From: Blastomussa wellsi
Lineage: Eukaryota; Cnidaria; Anthozoa; Scleractinia; Plerogyridae
Direction: 5' to 3'
DNA: 64,000 bases
Assembly: GCA_947652115.1 (NCBI GenBank)
Contig: OX393574.1
Location: 12,009,400 to 12,073,399, forward strand
Notes under the pieces: generated by a model
The model's input: the letters and a program-made list of their open reading frames with translations, nothing else
What the model was told of the DNA's origin: nothing
Database searches by the model: none
Part shown: piece after piece, positions 34,801 through 46,175 of the stretch
Layout: every line of letters starts with the position of its first letter
Numbering within the stretch: the first letter of the stretch is position 1
Translations under genes and position numbers: made by a program

Positions 34801-37800
34801 TTAGTCACGTATTTGAACGTTATTTCACGGAAGAGCGAAACATGCGTATTTTCTTACAATTTCAAGCAAAACCGCCAGATATTTTCGTCTCTCATTCCAC
34901 GAACATGATTCTTTAAATGTTTTCAAGCTCTTTATTAAGACTTATAAACGATTAAAACAAATTGTATCAGTACAGTTTACGCCTTAAAAGCTCTTTCTTC
35001 AAGATGTTACACACGGAAGCTATAGGCTTCGCAAATGAACTCTCGCACAATAACTCCCATTGAGAAGAAAGGGCCGAACTGTTGTGACCGAGTTATTAAA
35101 TAGCAATTCATCAGCTTTTAAACATCTTTAATAGTAATTGCCACATGCTTCCTGCTGACCGAGCTGAAAATTATTTCAGCTTGTTCAAAGTCTCCAATAT
35201 ATTTATGGCTCCAAATTTTTGAAAGTGAATGCGTTTTGTATCACTAAAGATCGTTTCTAAGCCTAAGGACATGTAGTGTTTTAGAAAATGTAATTTTTAA
35301 ACGAGGGAACAATCCCTTATTATCTTTTGTTTAGCGAGACAAATAGTCTTGTGTTTTATTTTCACACCTTTTACAAACGTACAACAGAGAAAAGAGAAGT
35401 TCAAGAAAATCTTTGTGGGAAACACTTCACAAAATCTTCTTCAGTAATATAAAACTCATTTATTTTACCACCAAATACTTTTTTTTGTTTTCTCATCTAT
35501 ACATTAATTTAAGCTTAACTGCCAACTGTGTAGCAATTTTTTAGCCGGAAAATGCTGTATTTAATTTTGAGTATGAAAGCACGCTAAGGTGACGAAATAG
35601 TAATTTATATTTACATGGTTGTAAGTCCCGAAATTTCTATTTTGCATGACCGCATAAAAGCTCTTGTGGTTAGAGATACATAATTTATAATTACTCAAAG
35701 TGAATGTAAAGTTCTTGGGTCTAATCCGAGTTAACTCCAAAAACGCAACAGAGCCATGAGCGAAATTTCTGTTGGGTTTTGCTGGGATAAATCTTAAGTC
35801 GGCTTTGTGAATGGAAGGTAGTGTTTTCTTTCGGCAGAATGCTTTAAACTTTCGCACCCCTTGAATCAATGTCTTCCCGCACGCGACCAAGAACAAATTT
35901 GATAAATAAATAATAGGGCAAATTTAAATCGTTTTTTCTTACGCTAACCGCAGAACCAATATTCTAAGAAGTATGAATCGAAATGTTGTACATATATTGT
36001 GTTTTTACAATCGCACTTGGAACTCTTCTTGTCTGTAACGGGTAAGTTTGTGGTACACGGAACTCTTGGTTACACATTCCAAGTTTCTTCAGAAGAGTTC
36101 TTGCTAATAATTCCTTCCTTGGCGTTTTAAACGAATCTTTCGAGATAAGTGTTAAGGCAATGTATCTTAATTTAAAGCTCGCAGCTTACGAGAACTGGAA
36201 ATTGTCTTACCACCCTAGCCAGTTTCTATGATTTAGCTGTTGCCATACAGTTTTAAATTTCCTACTTAAATGTGGTCTTTTTCTGAAGTGAACATTTTTA
36301 TACACAAGACGTGGTTTTTTTGAAGAGAAAGGAGACGTAATTGATAAAGTACTCCCAACTTTTGAAAAGAAAAGGAACTTCAAAGCAAAGGGAGTCAGTT
36401 GAAGGCTACGCAAATTAAAAACATAAAAACAGCAAGCCACCGATGAAGATGAAAATGTCGCCCATGTGTCCTTAAGATATTTTATTACATAAAAGCGATA
36501 TTTTACCCAGTCTAGTTATTTCATACTGAAAGCCGCCTTCGGTTTGCAAAGATAACATCAAAACCGAAATAAAAGATAAAACGATATATATCGAGGACTT
36601 GTAAAGCACGCGACACTGTAAAACACTTTCCGTGTGATAAACTGCTTCGTTGAACAAACCAAATTATGTTTAAGTCTTGCTAATCCTAGTGTCTTAATTT
36701 TTGAAATGTTTCCGTCCTCAGTTTGGAATATCGCTTGTTTTCGTGACAAATAGAGCCTGAAATTTGAAGCCCGCAGCCCAACATTTTTTTTTCGGCCTCA
36801 TGTTGCACACGATTTACAAAGACCACCGCTCAATTACAATGCAAGGTTGCCGAGAGCATATCGTGTTTGAGTAAACATTGAAGTATCTTATTTTATAGGG
36901 CTAAATTGCACACCTTACAGGAAAAAAATGAGTCAGAAATCTTACCATTTCATGGCTTTAATTTATGTAGCTATTTTAGCAGTTGTTTTGGATAAAATAG
37001 GGTCTACTGAATGTTCTGTATTTTAAAGTTTCTATTTTCAATTTTGTTGCAGAAATTGAGGCAATTTTATAGTTAAACGAGGCAAATTACACGCTGTGTT
37101 ATCCACATGTTACATGTAAATAACAAGTTCTGGCAGGGTAAATGAACCAAAATGTGAACTTGGACTCGAAATAAAGAACTCGTTAGCTTTTACGACTGCT
37201 TGAGTGTGTTCAGTGTCTTACGATTACCTGAAAACCAGCCTGCCTTTGAAGTTATCCTCGTTATGAGATTACGAAAGAAAAAACTAACTTAAATTTAGTT
37301 TAGTTAATTGGAAAAGAAGCCCTTTAAACTCCTCGAGGGATGACTTTTCACAAAGACAATGTTTAATACTCAACAAATCCTTTACGAACATTTCTGATCT
37401 TGGCGAAAGCCGGGGGCCAAACACCTTCCAAGTGTAAGTAATCAATGCTAATTGACATTGATAAATTAATTCCTGGGATTTGAAATTAAGTAGAACTCGA
37501 GCATTCTGAATAGATACTTGAAACAATTTACAACATCCAAAATTCGGCTCATCTGCTTTCACTGCGCGCACGTGCCATGTACAATGAACACACGCGGCGG
37601 ATTCAAAACGGCTTGGCAAGAGTGAGCAATTAAACTGACTTGATAAGATCAGCTAATTAGGTCCCTAAAATTAAGAGCCGAGACACTGCTGGGAATATTA
37701 ATTTTAAAACGCTAGTATCGATAGAAAAATGTCGCGGGTTTTAGAAGTATTTAATTTGACTAAGGGAGCAGTGTCTGAAAGCACTGTTTTCGCGGCGCTC

Positions 37801-40800
37801 GCCGGTAACAGAACATAGTGTGTACACGTACATTTGTTGTACTTTATTAAACAAGTTCACTTTTCGCGGAACACCGGCGTGTTCGCTTTTATTTTTACTT
37901 TTTGAAGTGTTTACATGCGCCATTGTACGCCGCAATCTAATCGCTCTATTAGCCTACACGTACAGAAATAAATCTATGTAAATATTTACCCTGAAAAGTG
38001 TTTGGATTCTGTCGGCTCATTGAAAACGTGTAGTTCGGCTCAACCAAAAACAATTCAGGTGATTTTCTCTTTATGCCTGAAAGGTGTTAGTTGGCGGGCA
38101 GTTGTTTGAACACCAGATACGGCGCTTTTGCCTTTGACTGCACAGCCTAGTGAATGCGAGGAATTTCATACGTCGTAACGAAATTCGCAAAAGAAGGGTT
38201 GATATTTTTATTTTAATATTATCTCTTAATTTAGGCGCACTTCGCGGTGATTTGCCGTAAATAATCGATCATAATGAGATTAATTTTGCTTGTTATAACA
38301 TACACACATCAGCTGCTCTGAAATGCCTTTGTTTGCGTTTTCTAAATCGGAAAATTTCTTCCAGAACAAGAAGAATTCATTGATAATTCACAACAGACGT
38401 AATCGGACTTAGAATAAAATACTTCCGATGGCTATCGTGGGCCAATCACATAATTCCACAGCTCTTAAAGTGATGTTAACCTTGCAGTTAATAAAAAACT
38501 TATTTGCACGCTCGCGCCCAACACTGTGCCCCTCATTAAAATTACATTACTTTCCCGCAATTACGAAAATATCGAGTTCTGTTTCTTTTGATAAGGTATC
38601 GACCAAAATGAGATGGACACGCGACGCTGAGAAAACTACTCTTTGTTTTAAAGTGCAAATCTGACTGAAATGTTTAATTAGCTATTGGGAATTCAATGGG
38701 GTTCCTAAAATTCACCTGCCAATCAACCTTAAAGACCATCTTGTTTCGAACGAATGCCACGCGACTTTGCCACGCGCCGCATTCAGCGTATATCTGCGAC
38801 CTCTTAACCTCGCCAGGTGGCTCTTGCCATTCTAAATAATTGTACTATCTTGCTTGTTTTTATTCGTTGCAAATACATACTTCCATAACAGATTTTAATT
38901 GGATGAAATGAATTTGCCGTGTGCCACATTCGATCTTCATTTCAAAGGCGAAGGCGCCGTTTTATTAAATATCTTGCTAAAGAGGACTTAAGCTTTGCTC
39001 CAATTAGCTCCGTCCACTCCTCTAAACACGAACAATAAACAGCGGTTGATTTTGCTCTGTACAGATTCTTTGTTCAAAACCAAAATGTTTTTCTTTAAGG
39101 GCTTTTTTCATTATTTTTACCGCATTCTCCTTGCATCTCTCTTCCACGTGGGCAAGGCTAACAGGACAAACAAAAATTGTGCGACAATACTGCAATTTAA
39201 CTCTAAACTCCCGGCTTTGTTTTCTGGCGATTTGTTTGAATGCAATTTAAATTAGACAAAAACTTTGCAACAGTGTGGAAATCATGTCAAGAAAACCGTA
39301 AAACTCGGACCAAAACGTGTGATGTAATTGTTTAGTTATATTATAAAGTGATTCCGGATAAATTCAGATGAAAAACGCTTTCAAAGATTAAACCCCTACC
39401 GCATAAAAATAAAGGCAAAATTCAAAGCCATTTAACGTGATAGTAACCTACAGAGAAATTGTTTGGTGGTAAACTAAGCATTTTTAATTTTAAAAGCGTG
39501 CAGGGCTCTTTTCAGCACAGTCGGCGACCTCTGATCGCAGTAATTTAGGCGCCATGTTTAGCATTCAGAGAAACTGATCCATTTACGGGCGAGTGAATTT
39601 TGAAAGGGTTTTTGAGAGAATCCCGTTTTCGGCCTTTGTGTGGTGAATTAAAACGGTTGAGAGTAAGACGGACGTGAAAGAACGCTTTCTTCCTCTTCAC
39701 TTCTATATTTGATGTGTGATGAAGCACCATTGAAATCCTCAAGCAAGCGTGGTATTTATTATCAACCGATTGTTTTTTGGATAATTTCATTTACATAACA
39801 ATGAAAAGAAATCTTGACACACGAGGCCACGTTTTTGTATTCTGTACACGCGGATTTATATGACAAGTTGCCAGAAATATAATGACGAGGGACAACCTAT
39901 TTATCTCAACAAGTTTATAAGAGTGCGCTCGCACAAGTAGAACAAAAAATCTTTAGCTCAACCAGCTAATGCAATTAAAATGATTAAAATCGTATTTAAC
40001 AGCATTCGATGGGTTTCCCGTGTTGAAGAATTCGTGATTGGCTCGCTGTAGCTCGTTCCGGCCACCTCGTAAACTTCAAAGATTTGTGCATTGGTAATAA
40101 ATTGCGCACAACTTTCTCCAGCAAGCTAGAAGCAGATGACACCTGGTTACTGAAAAAAGAAAGCAATTGAGCTTCTGTATGTTACAATACTGTATAATAA
40201 ATCAAAAACTGATAACTCCTTACCAATAGAAACGCCTCGCACATTTCTTGTTCTGTTGTGAAATAGATAATACTCAATTAGTATTTTATTTTTCGGCCTT
40301 TCAGGTAACGATAAAATATTTATGTCCGACTGAACTGGATATTGCAATTATAAAACTATTTTCAGACAAGTCGGCGACCTGTAAACATAGGTGTGGATAG
40401 GGCCGATTTTTTTTTTTTTTATTTTCAACGCAAATTCCTTTCCTGTGATAACAAACTGTGTAGTTTGATATGCTTAGATTTAAAAGCAGATATACCACAA
40501 TGTTGCTTACACTTTAGAATCCTTGTATCTCTTTTTTCGCTCAGTTGCTTAGCGATTTTATATAAACTTGGATTCGTCGGTATGTTAATGTGGGCAAAAC
40601 AAACATCTGCTCCCAGAAGACGGGAGTATTTCACGATACGTCCTCTCAAATTAGCCAGATTCTCCTCGGCTTGTTTTCTTTTTGTCTGTCGTTTTTCTTT
40701 TGAAACCTGTTCCCTGCAACTTACGGCAGTTGTTCCTTCCTAAAACAATCGGTCGAAAAGAGAATCAGTTTTACAACGTAAACACCAAATCTTCATAAGA

Positions 40801-41609
40801 ATATAAAAATGTAAAGGTGTTGTACCATTAAAGGAGATTAAACATTCTTTCTGAAAAACTTGATAAAATATTCATGCAGCTGTTTTTCAAGAGAAGCTTC
40901 TATGCTCCAGTGAAGTCCCCCGAGGCTGAAGGCTTTTTTTAGTTTATTTGTAAATGATACTAAACGAGGAGCTTGTCAGTTGAATGGCACGAATGTTTGA
41001 AATGCAACCGGAAGTTTCATGATTTTTAATAGCACACTGTAACAGCTTAGTTTTAGAAGCAAAGTACGGTAATTCCGCGCTTTTTAAAATACAACTACAT
41101 GACGTGAAAATTAGAGTTCGCAATTAGGTGATAATGAGCTCGTAGGGGCGGAGGCAGTTTTCTTCAATTGTTCAAACTCGTTATTAAGGGTGCCCTCGGG
41201 CCTTGTTTTGATTGGCTGCGACAAGACCTCCCTCGAGAGAAGATCGTTTGTCTGTCCAATGATATCGTGGCTGCACGTTCGCGGTTGGACAGCTTGCCTT
41301 ATGTTTTTGTTTGTATTTGCCTCTTTTCAGCTGACATAATGCACATAAAAGAAAAAAGAGCACACGAACGCTTTAAAATGCGGCACGCGCCCGACAAATT
41401 AGCCACAGTTGATACAGTGACACCGGTCAAACGCCTCGTGCGCTATTAAGATTCGCGTGCGGATTATACAGCAAATCTTACAAACTTTCCAAACCTTCCT
41501 TGCGGTCGTGACGAGAGAAACGCTTTGCTGGAGTTCGTTTTGAAGCTTCCACAGTTCTGACAGCGCAATTAACCGAACCTAATATAACTGTATTCAAGGT
41601 CAACCGAAA
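31851..41609. other. 9.8-kb gene-free, repeat-poor region upstream of FEZF
   Basis: No TIR pair, SINE head, long foldback or tandem array was seen over this whole stretch, in contrast to every neighbouring 5 kb. Reading frames are all short (about 120 codons or fewer) and lack recognisable domains or paired splice sites. It is AT-rich with scattered homeobox-type TAAT cores. Given the gene that follows, it may hold cis-regulatory elements; that is inference. Confidence 0.55.
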
Positions 41610-42880
41610 ATGCCTCGATCATTTCTTGTTAAGCTGAAAAAGAGTAGTCCAAACCCTTTATTCTGGGAAGAAGGTAAGTCTAATTTCTGCAAGAGTGATT
41701 TCAAGCACAGCATTTGGCTGTTTGGAACACCGATTTTTCGCTGCTTTTTGATGGGATTTTTTGGCTAAACCAAACCTAGAAACGTTTGAGTCTCTCTGAA
41801 TCAAAACTGCCACACCTCATTAAAAATTCATCACCACGCAAATAGAGACAGCAAAATCTAAAACTGCTCTTTCGCTCTTATTTTCCAGCAGGTTCCGACG
41901 TGCCCGCGGCTCCACCTAACGTTTGGGAACCAATCCGAGTGCAGATCGAACCGGCTGAAATATTTCAACCGATCAAGTTGGATTTGACTACTCTCGACCC
42001 AGAAATTTTAACTGGAAAAGGGCAGCTGAAGCCCAAGGCACGGTTTTTTAGTCCATTTACGTTCAATTCTCTTCAGTTAAACCCTGACCACCACAACATT
42101 GGACTTGGCAAGCCATTACACGGGAAAGACGTCTCGCGCTCTTTCGACTCTAGAGAAACAAGCCCTCTAAGCCTCGATGGTGCCCTCGTGCCTTCACCGA
42201 CTCGTAGCGATGACGGGTATCCGAGCGCGGGAATCTTTATCCCCGGAAGTGGTTTTTTGGGACTAGAAAACAGCAAACCCTCTACACTTCCCGCGGCGAA
42301 TTCCGAGCCCGGTTCCGTTGGCCGAAAGCGACGTAACGGGGTACCCAAGACTTTCACCTGCGAAGTTTGTGGCAAAGTTTTCAACGCGCATTACAATCTG
42401 ACGCGGCACATGCCTGTGCATACGGGAGCCCGTCCATTTAAGTGCAAGATTTGCGGAAAGGGCTTCAGGCAAGCAAGCACGCTTTGCCGACACAAGATTA
42501 TCCACACCAAAGAGAAGCCGCACAAATGTAACATTTGTGGAAAAGCTTTCAACAGGTCCTCCACGTTAAACACTCATATCCGGATACACGCCGGCTACAA
42601 GCCGTTCGTCTGCGACATATGCGGCAAGGGATTTCACCAGAAAGGCAACTATAAAAATCACAGACTGACACACACCGGCGAGAAACCATTCAAGTGCCAC
42701 ATTTGCGGCAAGGCCTTCCATCAAGTGTACAATCTGACATTTCATATGCATACTCACAATGACAAGAAACCATTTACATGCAAGGAATGCGGTAAGGGTT
42801 TCTGCCGGAATTTCGACCTTAAAAAGCATGTCCGTAAATTACACGAAAACAAAGAGCAACGTGACAGAATGGAACAATGA
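41610..42880 (+). CDS. FEZF: FEZF-type six-zinc-finger repressor with SNAG motif
   Basis: Two coding exons: 41610-41673 and 41889-42880 (or from 41892; tandem acceptor CAGCAG). The 350/351-residue product starts [11 protein letters not shown], an essentially canonical SNAG motif as in Snail/Gfi1, known to recruit LSD1-CoREST. A linker of about 150 residues rich in Pro/Ser and a basic stretch RKRR precede six C2H2 fingers (residues about 177-340): [114 protein letters not shown]. These match the Fez family finger for finger. Bilaterian FEZF1/2 carry an Eh1 (Groucho-binding) motif N-terminally; I see none here. It is expected to be a nuclear transcriptional repressor in neural or endodermal patterning. 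The start is supported by the SNAG sequence itself. Paralogue assignment (1 or 2) is not possible. Confidence 0.93.
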
Positions 42881-43280
42881 ACCACGCGTAGTGACTATCC
42901 ATTAAGTCGCGAAAGAAAAAAAAAGAGCGATCACTTTAGCCTATGTAATTCATTGGTTTCCATTATGTATAGAACCTTCAAGATTTCTACTACAAAGACC
43001 TTGGCGTTGAAAGTATTAATAATGAGAGATTATAATTCAAGACAGTTAAGGCTTATGTGAATATAAACGGTGTTGTAATATAACGGATACGACACGTGGC
43101 TTAACAAAGAGCGTTGTAAACTATGTCAAATAACATGTACATTAGAGAACAAAAGCGAACGGCTAGCTGTGAATATATAAATATGGTCAAATATCGCGAT
43201 TTACACAAGGCTGTACCTCCGTTGAATACATGAACTCTATTCTGTATAAATATCAAAATAGATTAATTGATAAAATAATC

Positions 43281-43286
43281 AATAAA
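43281..43286 (+). terminator. Candidate polyadenylation signal of FEZF
   Basis: AATAAA 400 bases after the stop codon, in an AT-rich 3' flank (TAATCAATAAAATCATTCAG). Other downstream hexamers exist, so this is only the first good candidate. Confidence 0.45.
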
Positions 43287-43299
43287 ATCATTCAGATTT

Positions 43300-44830
43300 A
43301 CTGCTCGTAATTGTGTTCAGAAGTTCTTAACAGAGAGATCTAGGCAGTCAATCTGGCGTGTCCGGAATAGTTTGGCCGCGCGCCTTGCAGTTTGATGCGA
43401 ATTTTAATCACAAATATTAATGCAGAAAAAATGTTTTATGTGTGTATATTGGTCGATTTTCTCCAAAAACCTAACTTTCGGTACAAATTGTTGGTTTGAA
43501 ATAGTTTTTGCGACATTTTTATTGATTATTTGAAATTTAAAACGTTTCTTCTGAAATACTTTATGTTTTCGCACGCGACAAACGATTCATCAGTTTTCAT
43601 TTAGCAAAGAAATAAACACCGCATTTTTCCAATTAGACACTTTTGACCGTTTCTTCTTAAGACCCTCGCTTCTATACATATTTATACATATTTATATTTT
43701 AAAGGAACATTTTGCCGCTCGCGATGTTATCCTAAATGCGAAGTCGTCCATTCTTAGAACAACTTTATCGCTTAAATTAAAAGTCAAAACTACTCGAGAC
43801 GCTTTCAAAATTTAGGCAACCTTCTAAAATTCCCGCGTATTAATTAAGAAACGATGTGAAATTTGCTTCGCTGAGAACAGTCGAACTAACCTGACAAATC
43901 CCAATTTTGCCTACAGCGTTTTTGGCCAATGAATGCTATCATTTAAGTCTCCCGTAATTAATTTCAATACTCGCTACTGAAATGATGCGGTCTATAGAGA
44001 TTTTGTGGTAAGTTCCAGTACCAGTACATTGTTCTTTTAGGGTAACAGGAATTCCGAGGGGGAGTCGAGGGAGTTAAGGGGGGAGGAGAAAGGAAGGGGG
44101 GAGGGGTGGCGTAAAGGTGAAATAGAATTGATGAGGAATTGTAGGAAATTGGATTGGAGTATTAGCACTGTTTTAAGAAGATATTTGTCCTGAAATGTCA
44201 ACCCAACCATTTGTCGTGCGACCTGAAGAGTATTATACCCCATTGCTGATAAATACCCCTCTGGGCAGAGGATCGGTTTATATGGGTATCGAATGGTCTT
44301 TGCGTGCATGCCACCACAGCGTTATCCTTTGCGAACGCTAGCATTGACCAAGTTAACCTTGCGAGCAAAGAGCCTGAGCACTTTGCAGAAAGCTACCTCA
44401 ACTAAAAACCAGCTAAAAACTAGCATGCTAGCACTTGAACGAGCAACAAGCATTAACTTAAATTTCCACAGAGAACTTGACTACATTATTACAGCTTAGC
44501 TTCACAGCTAACGTAGATCAATTTAATTTGATTCCCTAATTAAAAAAACAACATGAATCTTTGATAATAGACTCAAATCTCCATAGCTGTTGTGAACTGT
44601 GTTTGTTGCTATTTCATTGGTTGATTTTTGATGCGTGCTTAATTACATCCACAACCGTGTTTGTATACTCTCATCTAAGCACGCCCATCAAACAATGAGA
44701 GCGCGCGTAGTATCTCAGTTATTTTATAAATAAATGTATAATTAAGTGATGTAAGTGATTTACGTCCTAAGCGTAATTTAAAAGAGCGCAATGACAAAAT
44801 GGGCACGCACAGAACCAATCAAAATCGAGG
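43300..44830. other. Gene-free 3' flank of FEZF
   Basis: AT-rich, with a purine-rich G tract at 44045-44110 on the plus strand. Nothing else recognised. A 68-codon frame at 44293-44499 has no domain. Confidence 0.45.
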
Positions 44831-44839
44831 ATTTTGTAT

Positions 44840-45115
44840 ATAGATGCAATTAGTGTCTATAACACCCCCTCTATAACAGATCCAGTGGAATCTTTGTCCT
44901 CACTGGGTTTTCGGGAAAAAATTCACCGGGTTGGCTAATTTCCCACTGTTTTATTTGTTTTATTTTGCTTATTTATTATTATTTTTTTGGCAAACAGAGT
45001 ACGCTGGCTCACACCGCACAGTCACTGGGTAAAATCAAAATATTCACTGGGTACTGGGGAGACTAAATTTCCGCTGGGTAGGGGAAAATAATCCACTGGG
45101 CAGGGTTTCAGTGGG
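44840..45115. repeat. Degenerate CACTGGGT repeats
   Basis: CACTGGGT or one-base variants (CACCGGGT, CGCTGGGT, CACTGGGC, CAGTGGGT) occur about eight times at irregular spacing, at about 44899, 44924, 45024, 45049, 45074, 45091 and 45109. Spacing in the right half is about 17-25 bp. Confidence 0.5.
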
Positions 45116-45356
45116 TCTTTTACAGACGGGTGTTCTACATAATGTTTGTAAGTAAGTATTTGAGTTGTGACAATAAACGCCTGTTAAAAAGCGAAAAAAA
45201 GAAAAAGAAAAGTCTCGGAGGGGAGAAAACGAGTTAAACAAGGAGCACGCACGCACACGTTGCAAGCACCCAGATGGCTCGTGGTTTACACATCGTTGTC
45301 TTCTGAATTCTATTGCAGCAACACTATTAAGCGTAAATCTTGGAATAAATGTGTGT

Positions 45357-45526
45357 AAATAGACCAATTCCGATATATTAAAATTCTAACATGACGCCGA
45401 GGCTTGGGGGAATAAAACAAAAGAAATTATTTATTCATCCCTAAGCCTCGATGCAAAATCTTTTGTTTTATTCCCCTAAGCCTCGGCGACATGTTAGAAT
45501 ATTAATATATCGAAATTGGTCTATTT
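45357..45526. mobile_element. 170-bp foldback element
   Basis: AAATAGACCAATTCCGATAT and ATATCGAAATTGGTCTATTT are inverted ends. Arms of about 65 bp continue through TTCTAACATG and CCGAGGCTTGGGGGAATAAA. The loop repeats part of the arm (CCCTAAGCCTCGATG), suggesting nested copies. Confidence 0.75.
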
Positions 45527-46091
45527 TATCAATGAACAAATTGAAGCCAATGTGACGTCAAAATTTGTTGTCATGGCAACGTCAAAAAGAGATCAAAGAT
45601 GCCATATATTTGACCTGTTTTCAGGCTAATAACTTTGAAACTACTAGGTGGAAGTTTTTTGTTTTTTACCTCATTTTGTTGGATCGCATGTTAAGGTGGC
45701 TTTGAATCCTATTGACAGAATTTTTAAAAGTTTGCAAACCGTGTTTCTTCTGTCGGTTAAACAAAAATGTATCAAAAACTGTCACCGAGAGCACCGAGAG
45801 GTTCTTGCCATTAGCCTAAAAATTCCAAATATTGGCTGTCTTTGACCACTTCTGGTGTTGCCTTGGCAACAGAGTTTGTCTCCAGTTTGACCCGACTATG
45901 TTTACTGATAAATACTCTACAAGTTTTCATAAACTATTTTATTGTGAGCCCCTCGTCGCCCCTCGCAGTCTGTCGCGCCACTAACACTGGAAACAAGGAG
46001 ATTGCCGGAGATTGCTAAAACTTCGATCAAAAGAGGAGCGGTCCTGCGGCCTTCAAAGCCACCACACCATACATCATATAACTGAACCAAA

Positions 46092-46166
46092 ATGTCGCGC
46101 CTGGCTTCTCAGTTATCCGATTACAAAAAGATCAAGCATTGGAATCCAGATTGTGGGCAGTTTTAA
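46092..46166 (+). other. Upstream ORF in the sorting nexin leader
   Basis: A 24-codon frame (MSRLASQLSDYKKIKHW...) starts in a good context (ACCAAAATG) and ends TAA nine bases before the proposed main ATG. If the leader model is right, it could lower translation of the nexin or allow reinitiation. No family was recognised. Confidence 0.35.
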
Positions 46167-46175
46167 TGACTTGAA

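Noticed and set aside
41168..41449. 93-codon frame upstream of FEZF
   Set aside because: No domain, no in-frame splice to the FEZF exons, and it lies in the likely promoter or leader region.
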